64,000 nt of DNA from Rathayibacter sp. SD072 (GTDB lineage Bacteria; Actinomycetota; Actinomycetes; Actinomycetales; Microbacteriaceae), in contig NZ_JADILJ010000010.1 in assembly GCF_017355185.1 (NCBI RefSeq), forward strand, positions 1 through 64,000, in the 5' to 3' direction. Below are positions 42,164-50,601 of this stretch, one piece after another. Numbering within the stretch: position 1 is the first letter of the stretch; every line of letters starts with the position of its first letter. The notes beneath the pieces are model-generated. The model was not told the DNA's origin, searched no databases, and saw only the letters and a program-made list of their open reading frames with translations. The position numbers and the translations under genes are program-made.

Positions 42164-43135
42164 CAGGGTGGCGGAGGGGCCCTCGTGCCCGTCGGACGGG
42201 TCCGTCCCGGGGTCCTCCTCGACCGGGTCCGGCACGGTGCCGCCGCGGGTCGGCACGCGAGCGGGATCGAGCGTGCGGCCCAGCGCGACGAAGGAGTCGA
42301 CGGTCAGCTCCTCGCCGCGAGCAGTCTGCGGGACGCCCGCCGATTCGAGGGCGGCGATCGCCGAGGCGCTGTCGCCGAAGAGCGGGGCGAGCGACTGGCG
42401 CAGCATCTTCCTCCGCTGGGCGAAGGCCGCGTCGACGACCGCGAAGACGGCCCGGCGCAGGGTCTCGTCGCCCGGCTCCTCGCCGCGCTCGAACGCCACG
42501 AGCACGCTGTCGACGTTGGGGACGGGCCAGAAGATCTGCCGCGAGACGGTGCCGCCGGTCGCGAACGAGCCGAACCAGGCGGCCTTCACGCTGGGGCCGC
42601 CGTAGACCTTGGAGCCCGGGCCCGCGGCGAGCCGGAGGCCGACCTCGGACTGCACCATGACCACTCCGGAGCGGATGCTCGGGAAGTGCTCGAGGAAGTG
42701 CAGCAGCACCGGCACCGAGATGTTGTACGGGAGGTTCGCCACGAGACGGACGGGATCGCCCGGCAGCTCGAGCACGCGCATCGCGTCGGCGTGCACCACG
42801 TGCAGGTCGGCGCCGGGCGCCATCAGCTCGACCGTGCGCGGGAGCTGCTCGGCGAGCCGCCCGTCGATCTCGACGGCCACGACCTGCGCGCCGGCCTCGA
42901 GCAGGCCCAGCGTCAGCGAGCCGAGGCCGGGTCCGATCTCGACCACGGTCTCGCCCGCCTGCACGCGCGCGAGCTTGACGATGCGGCGCACGGTGTTGGC
43001 GTCGTGCACGAAGTTCTGACCGAGCTTCTTGGTCGGCGTCACGTCCAGCAGCTGCGCGAGGTCGCGGATCTCGGCGGGGCCGAGCAGCCGCGGGACGGCG
43101 GGCGCCTCGGCGTCCGCCGCGTGGCGGCCGCTCAT
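42161..43135 (-). CDS. rsmA: 16S rRNA dimethyladenosine transferase RsmA (KsgA)
   Basis: A 324-residue SAM-dependent enzyme that dimethylates two adjacent adenosines near the 3' end of 16S rRNA. Motifs are KKLGQNFVHDANTVRRIV near 35, the SAM-binding VEIGPGLGSLTLGLLEAG near 66, VVAVEIDGRLAEQL near 86, the catalytic VANLPYNISVPVLLHFL near 135 and the C-terminal RRKMLRQSLAPLFGD. The last 40 residues are a Pro/Asp/Thr-rich tail. ATG at 43135 overlaps the tatD stop by 4 nt. Confidence 0.96.
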   Translation of the reverse strand: MSGRHAADAEAPAVPRLLGPAEIRDLAQLLDVTPTKKLGQNFVHDANTVRRIVKLARVQAGETVVEIGPGLGSLTLGLLEAGAQVVAVEIDGRLAEQLPRTVELMAPGADLHVVHADAMRVLELPGDPVRLVANLPYNISVPVLLHFLEHFPSIRSGVVMVQSEVGLRLAAGPGSKVYGGPSVKAAWFGSFATGGTVSRQIFWPVPNVDSVLVAFERGEEPGDETLRRAVFAVVDAAFAQRRKMLRQSLAPLFGDSASAIAALESAGVPQTARGEELTVDSFVALGRTLDPARVPTRGGTVPDPVEEDPGTDPSDGHEGPSATL

Positions 43136-44055
43136 GCCAGCTGCCCCACGGGCTCCGTCGGCTCCGAGCCGACCTCGCCGCCCCACTCGCCGTAGACCTG
43201 CTCGGTGTTGGAGGCGATGGTCGCGGCGAGGTGCCCCACGTCGGTCTCGAGGTGCAGCGCCATCGCGCGCAGCGTGTGCGGGAGCAGGTACGGAGCGTTC
43301 GGGCGGCCGCGCAGCGGGCTCGGAGTGAGGAACGGGGCGTCGGTCTCGACGAGGATCAGGTGCCGCGGAGTGACCGACAGCGCCTCGCGCAGCGACTCGG
43401 CGTTCTTGAAGGTGACGTTGCCCGCGAAGGAGAGGTACCACCCCTCCTCGGCGCACATCCGGGCCATCTCGGCGTCGCCCGAGAAGCAGTGGAAGACGGT
43501 GCGCTCGGGGGCGCCGACACGGCGGAGCGTGTCCATGACCTCGCGGTGCGCGTCGCGGTCGTGGATCTGCAGCGCGATCCCGTTCTCCTTGGCGATGCGG
43601 ATGTGCTCCTCGAACGAGCGGAACTGGGCCCCGCGACCGCTCTCGCCGGTGCGGAAGAAGTCGAGCCCGGTCTCGCCGACGGCGCGCACGCGCGGCTGCG
43701 TCGCGAGCTCGGCGATCACCGCGAGGGCGTCGTCGAGCTCGCCACGGGCCTCGAGCTCGGGCGCCTCGTTGGGGTGGATCGCGACCGCGGCCAGCATGCG
43801 CGGCTCGGCAGCGGCCATCTCGGCCGACCAGCGGCTCGTCGCCACGTCGGTGCCGACCTGGACGACTCCACGGACGCCGACCGTGGAGGCCCGGTCGAGC
43901 TGCTCGCGGTAGTCGAGCGGCTCGAGGCCGTCGGCGATCTCGAGGTGCGTGTGGTTGTCGTAGACGGGGACCACGAGGGCCTCGGGCAGCGGAGGGTACG
44001 TCAGGTCGCGGCCGGAGGTGTTCTCGCGGGCACGGACGTGCTGGCTGTCGCTCAT
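43132..44055 (-). CDS. tatD: TatD-family metal-dependent hydrolase
   Basis: A 307-residue TIM-barrel nuclease of the amidohydrolase superfamily, probably a 3'-5' DNase/RNase. Metal ligands are in YDNHTHLEIADG near 33, GETGLDFFR near 128, IHDRDAHREVMDTL near 165, FHCFSGDAEMARM near 190 and ETDAPFLTPSPLRGRPN near 240. Relatives read DxHxH at the first site, and the protein keeps it as DNHTH. ATG at 44055 lies 7 nt behind TAGCCT. It is coupled to rsmA by an ATGA overlap. Confidence 0.95.
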   Translation of the reverse strand: MSDSQHVRARENTSGRDLTYPPLPEALVVPVYDNHTHLEIADGLEPLDYREQLDRASTVGVRGVVQVGTDVATSRWSAEMAAAEPRMLAAVAIHPNEAPELEARGELDDALAVIAELATQPRVRAVGETGLDFFRTGESGRGAQFRSFEEHIRIAKENGIALQIHDRDAHREVMDTLRRVGAPERTVFHCFSGDAEMARMCAEEGWYLSFAGNVTFKNAESLREALSVTPRHLILVETDAPFLTPSPLRGRPNAPYLLPHTLRAMALHLETDVGHLAATIASNTEQVYGEWGGEVGSEPTEPVGQLA

Positions 44056-44062
44056 GCGCTCC

Positions 44063-44068
44063 AGGCTA
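44063..44068 (-). promoter_or_regulatory. -10 box TAGCCT, leaderless start for tatD-rsmA
   Basis: TAGCCT ends 7 nt before the tatD ATG. It lies downstream of the inverted R3 repeat pair, which would shield it from metG read-through. Confidence 0.55.
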
Positions 44069-44132
44069 CCGGGAGGGCTCCGGACGGCCGGCGTCCGGGG
44101 CGGCGGAGACCCCGAGACGCCCGCGCCCCTCT

Positions 44133-44227
44133 TGCTAGTCGAGCAGCCCCGCAGGGGCGTCTCGAGACCCGCCGACTGCGGACATCGGGGATCTCGATAC
44201 GCCCGCAGAGCGGGCTGCTCGATCAGC
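44133..44227. repeat. Two head-to-head R3 repeats between metG and tatD
   Basis: The copy at 44133-44170 reads on the minus strand (hairpin core GCCCC-TGC-GGGGC). The copy at 44189-44227 reads on the plus strand (core GCCCGC-AGA-GCGGGC). The 18-bp space between them is unrelated. The outer ends TGCTAGTCGAGCAGC and GCTGCTCGATCAGCA make the whole 95 bp an inverted repeat. It begins 15 bp past the metG stop. Confidence 0.88.
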
Positions 44228-44242
44228 AATGAGCAGGGCCGG

Positions 44243-45823
44243 TCAGCTCGCGGGGGCCTCGATGCGCGGGAAGAGGGCCTCGAGGGTGCCGACGGTCGTG
44301 CCGACGGGCAGGCGGCCCCACTCCCCGGCCTCGCGGATCCGCTGCGCGGCCAGCGCGCCGAGCGACTCCTCGACGCCGAGCGCCGTCCAGAGCTTCGCGG
44401 TCGCGCGGGGCACGACCGGCGAGAGCAGCACGGCCAGGGCGCGCAGGCCCTCCGTCGCCGTGTAGAGGACGGTGCCGAGCCGCTCGCGGTCGGCGTCGTT
44501 CTTGGCCAGGGCCCACGGCTCCTGCTCGGTGATGTAGCCGTTCAGCTCGTCGACGATCGTCCACACCGCGGTGATCGCGTCGTGGATCGCGAGGGAGTCG
44601 ATCGCCGCGTCGGCGGTGGACGCCGCCTCGGCGACGGTGCGCTGGACGCGCTCCTCCGCCGGGGTCGCCTCGGCGGGTGCCGGCACGACGCCGTCGTAGT
44701 AGCGGTTGAGCATGGCGATGACGCGGGAGGCGAGATTGCCGAATCCGTTCGCGAGCTCGGCCTGGTAGCGCGCCGAGAGGTCCTCCCACGAGAACGAGCC
44801 GTCCTGGCCGAACGTGATCGCGCGCATGAAGTAGTAGCGGAACGCGTCGGAGCCGAAGGTGTCGGTGATCTGCTCGGGAGCGATGCCGGTGAGCTTCGAC
44901 TTCGACATCTTCTCGCCGCCGACCAGCAGCCAGCCGTGGCCGAAGACCTGCTTGGGCACGTCGAGCCCGGCGGCCATGAGCATGGCGGGCCAGATCACCG
45001 CGTGGAAGCGGAGGATGTCCTTGCCGACGATGTGGGTCGCCGGCCAGCGGCGGGCGAACTCCTCGTCGTCCTGGCCGTAGCCGACGGCGGTGACGTAGTT
45101 GAGCAGCGCGTCGAACCAGACGTAGACCACGTGCGAGTCGTCCCACGGGACCTTCACGCCCCAGTCGAAGCTCGAGCGCGAGATCGACAGGTCGGCGAGG
45201 CCCTGGCGCACGAAGCTGACGACCTCGTTGCGGGCCGACTCGGGCTGCACGAAGTCGGGGCGCTCCTCGTAGAGCGCGAGCAGGCGCTCGGTGTACTCGC
45301 TCATCTTGAAGAAGTAGTTCTTCTCGCTGAGCAGCTCGACCGGCTTGGAGTGGATCTTGCAGACGTACTGGCCCTCGTAGTCGCCGGTGCCCTCGTCGAG
45401 GTCCGAGAGCTGCTTGTACTCCTCGCAGCCCACGCAGTAGTAGCCCTCGTACTCGCCGGTGTAGATCGCGCCGGCGTCGTAGAGCCTCTGCAGGAACTTC
45501 TGCACGTTGACCTCGTGCCGCTCGTCCGTGGTGCGGATGAAGTCGTCGTTGGCGATGTCGATCGTGCTGAGCAGCGGCTGCCACGCGGTCTCGACGAGGC
45601 GGTCGGCCCACGCCTTGGGAGTCGTCCCGTTGGCGGTCGCGGTGCGCAGGATCTTCTGGCCGTGCTCGTCCGTGCCGGTGAGCAGCCAGGTGTCGTCGCC
45701 CGCCTGACGGTGCCAGCGGGTCAGCACGTCCGCCGCGACCTCCGTGTACGCGTGCCCGATGTGGGGGACGTCGTTGACGTAGAAGATCGGGGTCGTGAGA
45801 TAGAAGGAGGCGCCGTCGGACAT
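44243..45823 (-). CDS. metG: Methionyl-tRNA synthetase
   Basis: A 526-residue class I synthetase. The HIGH motif is VPHIGHAYTEV near residue 20, and KMSKS is GGEKMSKSKLTG near 310. The zinc-knuckle region near 125-150 reads YYCVGCEEYK and later VCKIH, so one pair is CxxC and the other CxxH. The anticodon-binding helix bundle follows, and the extra C-terminal dimer domain of the E. coli enzyme is lacking. ATG at 45823 is preferred to 45832 because TAGGAT ends 7 nt upstream of it. First gene of the metG-tatD-rsmA-ispE block. Confidence 0.96.
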   Translation of the reverse strand: MSDGASFYLTTPIFYVNDVPHIGHAYTEVAADVLTRWHRQAGDDTWLLTGTDEHGQKILRTATANGTTPKAWADRLVETAWQPLLSTIDIANDDFIRTTDERHEVNVQKFLQRLYDAGAIYTGEYEGYYCVGCEEYKQLSDLDEGTGDYEGQYVCKIHSKPVELLSEKNYFFKMSEYTERLLALYEERPDFVQPESARNEVVSFVRQGLADLSISRSSFDWGVKVPWDDSHVVYVWFDALLNYVTAVGYGQDDEEFARRWPATHIVGKDILRFHAVIWPAMLMAAGLDVPKQVFGHGWLLVGGEKMSKSKLTGIAPEQITDTFGSDAFRYYFMRAITFGQDGSFSWEDLSARYQAELANGFGNLASRVIAMLNRYYDGVVPAPAEATPAEERVQRTVAEAASTADAAIDSLAIHDAITAVWTIVDELNGYITEQEPWALAKNDADRERLGTVLYTATEGLRALAVLLSPVVPRATAKLWTALGVEESLGALAAQRIREAGEWGRLPVGTTVGTLEALFPRIEAPAS

Positions 45824-45830
45824 GGCGACC

Positions 45831-45836
45831 ATCCTA
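45831..45836 (-). promoter_or_regulatory. -10 box TAGGAT, leaderless start for metG
   Basis: TAGGAT ends 7 nt before the metG ATG at 45823 and overlaps the alternative ATG at 45832, which argues against that earlier start. Confidence 0.55.
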
Positions 45837-45875
45837 TTCACCGCTCGGGCCGGCCCCTCCCGTGTGACGACGCGG

Positions 45876-46697
45876 TCAGCCGCGGCGCGACGCGAGCGCC
45901 GCCTCGTACAGCTCGCGCCGGGAGAGCCCCGTGCGCTCGGCGACCTCGGCGGACGCCTCCTTGAGCCGCGCCCCGGCGGCGACCCGCGCGAGGACATCGG
46001 CGAGGGCGCCCTCCTGCGAGGCCGCCCGCTCCGGCGCGCCCTGCACCACCAGGCAGATCTCGCCGCGGAGCCCACCGGCCGCCCACTCGGCGAGCTCGGC
46101 CGCGGTGCCCCGGCGCACCTCCTCGAACATCTTGGTGAGCTCGCGGCAGACGACGACCCGGCGCTCGGGACCCATCGCCTCGACGAGGTCGGCGAGCGCG
46201 TCGCCGATGCGGTGCGGGGACTCGAAGAACACCATGGTGCGGCGCTCGTCCACCAGCGAGCGGAAGGTCGACACCCGCTCGCCGTGCTTGCGCGGCAGGA
46301 AGCCCTCGAAGCTGAACCGGTCGGTCGGCAGTCCCGAGACGGCGAGCGCCATCAGCACGGCCGAGGGCCCGGGGAGCGCCGTGACCGCGACTCCGGCCGC
46401 CACCGCGGTCTCGACGAGGTGGTAGCCCGGGTCGGACACGGTGGGCATGCCCGCGTCGCTGAGCACGAGCAGGTCCTCCTCGCGGGCGAGCTCGACGAGC
46501 TCGGCCGCCCGCTGGCGCTCGTTGTGGTCGTGCAGCGCGTAGAGGGTCGGCCGGTTCTCGATGCCGAGCGCCCGCAGCAGCTGGATCGTGACGCGGGTGT
46601 CCTCGGCGGCGACGTGCTGCGCGGTCGAGAGCGCCTCCACGAGCCGCCGGGAGGCGTCGCCGAGGTTTCCGATGGGCGTGCCCGCGAGGATGATCAT
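45876..46697 (-). CDS. rsmI: 16S rRNA 2'-O-ribose C1402 methyltransferase RsmI
   Basis: A 273-residue tetrapyrrole-methylase-fold enzyme. It begins MIILAGTPIGNLGDASRRLV, followed by VAAEDTRVTIQLLRALGI near 30, LSDAGMPTVSDPGYHLV near 85, ALPGPSAVLMALAVSGLPTD near 112 and the C-terminal helix-turn-helix-like SRRELYEAAL. Length usual. ATG at 46697 lies 6 nt behind GAGACT. It is divergent from the alcohol dehydrogenase gene and lies 52 bp ahead of metG on the same strand. Confidence 0.96.
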   Translation of the reverse strand: MIILAGTPIGNLGDASRRLVEALSTAQHVAAEDTRVTIQLLRALGIENRPTLYALHDHNERQRAAELVELAREEDLLVLSDAGMPTVSDPGYHLVETAVAAGVAVTALPGPSAVLMALAVSGLPTDRFSFEGFLPRKHGERVSTFRSLVDERRTMVFFESPHRIGDALADLVEAMGPERRVVVCRELTKMFEEVRRGTAAELAEWAAGGLRGEICLVVQGAPERAASQEGALADVLARVAAGARLKEASAEVAERTGLSRRELYEAALASRRG

Positions 46698-46703
46698 GCG
46701 GCC

Positions 46704-46709
46704 AGTCTC
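46704..46709 (-). promoter_or_regulatory. -10 box GAGACT for rsmI
   Basis: GAGACT ends 6 nt before the rsmI ATG, with no Shine-Dalgarno between. The first position deviates from TANNNT, so this is a weaker case. Confidence 0.35.
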
Positions 46710-46807
46710 CCAGCCCCGATCCAGCGCAAGCCCCCTGCGGGGTTCCAGGAGCAGAGCGGAGGGTGGAGGTCCCGGGGCGATCGCGCCCGGGAGGGAGAAG
46801 GAGAACC

Positions 46808-47845
46808 GTGAAGGCAGTGCAGTACCGCGAGATCGGCAGCGAGCCCGAGGTCGTCGAGGTGGACAAGCCCGTGCCCGGACCGGGCCAGGTCCTGCTCCGG
46901 GTGACCGCGGCGGGGCTCTGCCACTCCGACTCGTTCCTGATGGGCCTCCCCGAGGACCAGTACACCTACGGGCTCCCGCTGACCCTCGGCCACGAGGGCG
47001 CCGGAGTCGTCGACGAGCTCGGCGAGGGCGTGACGGGGGTCGAGGTGGGCGACGCCGTCGCGGTCTACGGGCCCTGGGGCTGCGGCGTCTGCCGCACCTG
47101 CGCCTCCGGTCGCGAGAACTACTGCCCGCACGCGGCGGAGCTCGGGATCACGCCTCCCGGTCTGGGCTCGCCCGGCGCCATGGCGGAGTACGTCGTGATC
47201 GACGACGTCCGGCACCTGGTGCCGCTGGGCGACCTCGACCCGGTCGACTCGGTCTCGCTGACCGACGCCGGCCTGACTCCGTACCACGCGATCCGCTCGG
47301 TCGCCTCGAAGCTCGTGCCGGGAGCGTCCGCGGTCGTGATCGGGAGCGGCGGACTCGGCCACATCGGGATCCAGATCCTCAAGGCGATCTCGCCGGTCCG
47401 CGTGATCGTGCTCGACCTCTCGGACGAGAAGCTGGCCCTCGCCCGCGAGGTGGGCGCCGACGAGACGCTGCGCTCGGACGACGAGGGCGTCGTCGCCCGG
47501 ATCCGCGAGCTGACCGACGGGGAGGGAGCCGAGGTGGTCCTCGACTTCGTGGGCGCGGAGCCGACGCTCGAGATCGCCCGCCAGGTGGTCGCGGCCGATG
47601 GAGCGGTGCAGATCGTGGGCATCGGCGGCGGCGTGCTCCCGACCGGCTTCTTCTCCACGCCGTACGGGGCCTCGGTGCGCGCGCCCTACTGGGGATCGCG
47701 GACCGAGCTGATGGAGGTGCTGGACCTGGCGCGCGCCGGACTCGTGCGCGTGCACACCGAGCGCTACTCCCTCGACGAGGCACCGGAGGCGTACCGCCGA
47801 CTGCACGACGGGAAGGTGCGCGGACGGGCGGTCGTGGTGCCGTGA
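46808..47845 (+). CDS. Zinc-dependent alcohol dehydrogenase (MDR family)
   Basis: A 345-residue NAD(P)-dependent oxidoreductase. Catalytic zinc ligands are in AAGLCHSDSFLM (Cys near 38) and TLGHEGAGVVDELGEGV (His near 61). The structural zinc lobe has four Cys in YGPWGCGVCRTCASGRENYC near 90-110. The Rossmann motif is VIGSGGLGHIGIQIL near 178, and the Asp in VIVLDLSDEK suggests NAD preference. GTG at 46808 follows the ribosome site AAGGAGAA; a longer upstream frame lacks family character. It could act on primary or aromatic alcohols. Divergent from rsmI, it stands alone. Confidence 0.9.
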   Translation: MKAVQYREIGSEPEVVEVDKPVPGPGQVLLRVTAAGLCHSDSFLMGLPEDQYTYGLPLTLGHEGAGVVDELGEGVTGVEVGDAVAVYGPWGCGVCRTCASGRENYCPHAAELGITPPGLGSPGAMAEYVVIDDVRHLVPLGDLDPVDSVSLTDAGLTPYHAIRSVASKLVPGASAVVIGSGGLGHIGIQILKAISPVRVIVLDLSDEKLALAREVGADETLRSDDEGVVARIRELTDGEGAEVVLDFVGAEPTLEIARQVVAADGAVQIVGIGGGVLPTGFFSTPYGASVRAPYWGSRTELMEVLDLARAGLVRVHTERYSLDEAPEAYRRLHDGKVRGRAVVVP

Positions 47846-47853
47846 GGCCCCGT

Positions 47854-47859
47854 TAGCAT
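47854..47859 (+). promoter_or_regulatory. -10 box TAGCAT, leaderless start for pmt
   Basis: TAGCAT ends 6 nt before the GTG at 47866 and lies only 9 bp behind the alcohol dehydrogenase stop. Confidence 0.55.
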
Positions 47860-47865
47860 GGCCGG

Positions 47866-49551
47866 GTGACGGACCGACCGCAGCGCGACTTCGACGACCT
47901 GCTCCTCGACTCCGCCGGAGCGACCCGGTCGGTGCCCGTCGAGCCCGCGGAGGACGTCGCCGCCGCACCCCGGGTGCGCGAGCCGCAGCCCGACGTGCCG
48001 CGCGGCTCCTGGTTCGACGACGTCTTCACCCGGCTGACCCTCACCCCGCTCCGGCGACGGCTGTGGGATCTCGGGCTGCCGATCGCCGTGGTCGTGCTCG
48101 CCGCCGTGCTGCGGCTGTGGAACCTCGGCCACCCCCGCTCGCTCGTGTTCGACGAGACCTTCTACGTCAAGGACGCCTGGACCCTCTGGAACCTCGGCTT
48201 CGAGGGCGCCTGGCCCGAGGACCCCGACCCGGGCTTCGCGGCGGGCGACGTCGACACCTTCACCGGCGCCCCCTCCTTCGTGGTGCACCCGCCGCTGGGC
48301 AAGTGGATCATCGGGCTCGGCATGGGCGCGTTCGGAGCCGACGACAGCGTCGGCTGGCGCGTCGCGACCGCGGTCGTCGGGATCCTCGCGGTCGCGCTCG
48401 TCATAGCGATCGGGAGGATGCTCTTCCGCTCGACGCTGATCGCCTCCCTCGCGGGCCTCCTCCTCGCCCTCGACGGCCACGCGATCGTGATGTCCCGCGT
48501 GTCGCTGCTCGACGGGATCCTGATGTTCGTCGCGCTGTGCGGAGTGGCGGCCGTGCTGCTGGACCGCCGCTGGGCGGAGCTGCGGCTCGCCGAGAAGGTC
48601 GCCGCGGGGGCCCTCCCGAGCTGGGGCCCCGTGCTCTGGTGGCGGCCGTGGCTCCTGGTCGCGGGCGTCGTCTTCGGCCTCGCCGCGGGCGTGAAGTGGA
48701 CGGGGATCTACTTCCTCGCCGCCTACGGCGTGTACCTCGTCGTGGTCGACGCGCTGATGCGCCGCCGCGCGGGCGTGCCCTTCTGGGGCAGCGGAGCGGT
48801 GCTCAAGCAGGGACCGGTGACGTTCCTCCTCGTCGTGCCGATCGCACTCGCCGCCTACCTCCTCACCTGGACCGGCTGGCTCCGCACCTCCGGCGGCTGG
48901 GCCAGGCAGTGGGCGACGGAGGCCCCCGGCAACGCCTGGACGGGTGCTCTGGCCTGGGTCCCCGACTGGGCGCAGAGCCTCTGGCACTACCACGTGCAGA
49001 TGTACGACTACTCGATCAATCTGCGCGCCACGCACCCGTACGAGGCGAACCCGCTGACCTGGCTGCTGATGACGAGGCCGACCAGCATGTACTTCGTCGA
49101 CCAGGCACAGGGCGTCGACGGCTGCACGGCGGTCCGCTGCGACGAGGCGATCACCTCGGTCGCCAATCCGCTGATCTGGTACGCCGGAGTGGCCGCGCTG
49201 CTGTACCTGCTCTACCGCCTCGCGCGGTACCGGGAGTGGCGCGCGGGCTTCGTGCTGATGGGGATCGTCGCGGGGTACCTGCCGTGGATGCTCTACCTGG
49301 ACCGCACGGTCTTCCAGTTCTACTGCGTCGTCTTCCAGCCCTACATGATGCTCGCGCTCGCGATGACGGCGGGGATCGTGATGGGCTCGCCGCAGGACGC
49401 GCGGCCGAAGCGGACCCGCGGCCTCGTGATCGTGCTGGTGTTCGTCGCGCTCGCCGCCGCGCTCACCGCCTTCTTCTACCCCCTCTGGACCGGGCAGCAG
49501 ACCTCGTTCGCCTTCTGGCAGGCGCACATGTGGCTCCCGTCGTGGGTCTGA
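47866..49551 (+). CDS. Dolichyl-phosphate-mannose-protein mannosyltransferase (PMT family)
   Basis: A 561-residue GT39-type membrane enzyme that transfers mannose from polyprenyl-phosphate-mannose to Ser/Thr of exported proteins. After about 60 cytoplasmic residues come some eleven helices. The first extracytoplasmic loop carries the catalytic acidic pair in LVFDETFYVKDAW near residue 90. Also visible are HPPLGKWIIGLGMGAFG near 143 and YYxVxMYDYS-like HVQMYDYSINLRATHPY near 378. GTG at 47866 follows TAGCAT. Its stop overlaps the start of the YeiH-type gene by 10 nt. In relatives it lies next to rsmI, as here. Confidence 0.93.
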   Translation: MTDRPQRDFDDLLLDSAGATRSVPVEPAEDVAAAPRVREPQPDVPRGSWFDDVFTRLTLTPLRRRLWDLGLPIAVVVLAAVLRLWNLGHPRSLVFDETFYVKDAWTLWNLGFEGAWPEDPDPGFAAGDVDTFTGAPSFVVHPPLGKWIIGLGMGAFGADDSVGWRVATAVVGILAVALVIAIGRMLFRSTLIASLAGLLLALDGHAIVMSRVSLLDGILMFVALCGVAAVLLDRRWAELRLAEKVAAGALPSWGPVLWWRPWLLVAGVVFGLAAGVKWTGIYFLAAYGVYLVVVDALMRRRAGVPFWGSGAVLKQGPVTFLLVVPIALAAYLLTWTGWLRTSGGWARQWATEAPGNAWTGALAWVPDWAQSLWHYHVQMYDYSINLRATHPYEANPLTWLLMTRPTSMYFVDQAQGVDGCTAVRCDEAITSVANPLIWYAGVAALLYLLYRLARYREWRAGFVLMGIVAGYLPWMLYLDRTVFQFYCVVFQPYMMLALAMTAGIVMGSPQDARPKRTRGLVIVLVFVALAAALTAFFYPLWTGQQTSFAFWQAHMWLPSWV

Positions 49552-50531
49552 TCGGGCGTCTCGGTCCCGGAGTCGCGGTCTGCACGGCCGCGGCGGTCCT
49601 CGCCGCACTCGTGCACGCTCTGGTGCCGGCGGTGCCGATGCTGACGGCCGCCGTCGCGCTCGGGATCCTCGTGGCGCAGGTGCCTGCCGCGCGTCCGGCC
49701 CTCAGCGGTGCGCTCTCGCCGGGTCTGAAGTTCTCGTCCCGCTCGCTGATGCGCACCGGCATCGTGCTGCTGGGGCTGACGCTCTCGCTCGTCGACATCG
49801 CAGCGCTGGGCTGGGCGGCGATCCTCGTGGTCGTGGGCATCGTGCTCGCGACCTTCGCGCTGACCTGGGCCCTGGGCCGCGCGGTGGGCCTGCCGGGGCG
49901 GGAGCCGCTCCTGCTCGCCGCGGGCTTCTCGATCTGCGGCGCCTCCGCGATCGGCGCGATGGCCGGGGCGACCCGGGCGAAGGAGTCGGAGCAGGCCGTG
50001 CCGGTCGCGCTGGTGACCCTCTGCGGCACGCTCGCGATCGCCGTGCTGCCGGCACTGCAGCATCCGCTGGGCCTCTCGGCCGATCAGTTCGGGCACTGGG
50101 TCGGCGCGTCGGTGCACGACGTCGGCCAGGTCGTCGCGACGGCCCAGATCGCGGGCGCCTCGGCCCTCGCGATCGCGGTGGTCGTCAAGCTGACCCGCGT
50201 CGTGCTGCTCGCCCCGATGGTCGCGGTCGCCGCGGCCGTCACGCGCAGGAGCGGATCGGGCACCGGACCGCGCCCCGCGATCGTGCCGCTGTTCGTGGTC
50301 GGGTTCCTCGCGGCGATGCTCCTGCGCACCTGGGCGCCCCTGCCGGAGGGCCTGCTCGAGGCCGCGGCCGTCGCGCAGACCTGGCTGCTCGCCGCGGCGC
50401 TCTTCGCGCTGGGAACCGGTGTGCGGCTCCGGGCCCTCGTGACGACCGGCTGGCGCGCCCTCGTCGTGGCGCTCGGCTCGTGGTTCGCGATCGCCGCGAT
50501 GGCGCTGGCCGCCGTGCACGCGACCACCTGA
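49542..50531 (+). CDS. Putative sulfate/sulfite exporter (YeiH family)
   Basis: A 329-residue membrane protein with about ten helices, of the UPF0324/YeiH family, members of which are annotated as sulfate exporters. Conserved blocks are SPGLKFSSRSLMRTGIVLLGLTL near 62 (read in parts), AAGFSICGASAIGAMAG near 125, VPVALVTLCGTLAIAVLP near 155 and GHWVGASVHDVGQVVATAQ near 183. GTG at 49542 overlaps the pmt stop by 10 nt, which implies coupling despite unrelated roles. Downstream is metY, so sulfite or sulfate handling is plausible but not proven. Confidence 0.85.
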   Translation: MGLIGRLGPGVAVCTAAAVLAALVHALVPAVPMLTAAVALGILVAQVPAARPALSGALSPGLKFSSRSLMRTGIVLLGLTLSLVDIAALGWAAILVVVGIVLATFALTWALGRAVGLPGREPLLLAAGFSICGASAIGAMAGATRAKESEQAVPVALVTLCGTLAIAVLPALQHPLGLSADQFGHWVGASVHDVGQVVATAQIAGASALAIAVVVKLTRVVLLAPMVAVAAAVTRRSGSGTGPRPAIVPLFVVGFLAAMLLRTWAPLPEGLLEAAAVAQTWLLAAALFALGTGVRLRALVTTGWRALVVALGSWFAIAAMALAAVHATT

Positions 50532-50588
50532 CGCACCGACTGTTACGGACTGCGACACCCTGCGCGCCGTGGTGTCGGAGGACGCGGG

Positions 50589-50594
50589 TAACGT
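50589..50594 (+). promoter_or_regulatory. -10 box TAACGT, leaderless start for metY
   Basis: TAACGT ends 7 nt before the ATG at 50602. This supports that start over in-frame codons upstream, and the conserved sequence begins only at REYGFKTRAIHAG. Confidence 0.55.
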
Positions 50595-50601
50595 CGATCG
50601 C

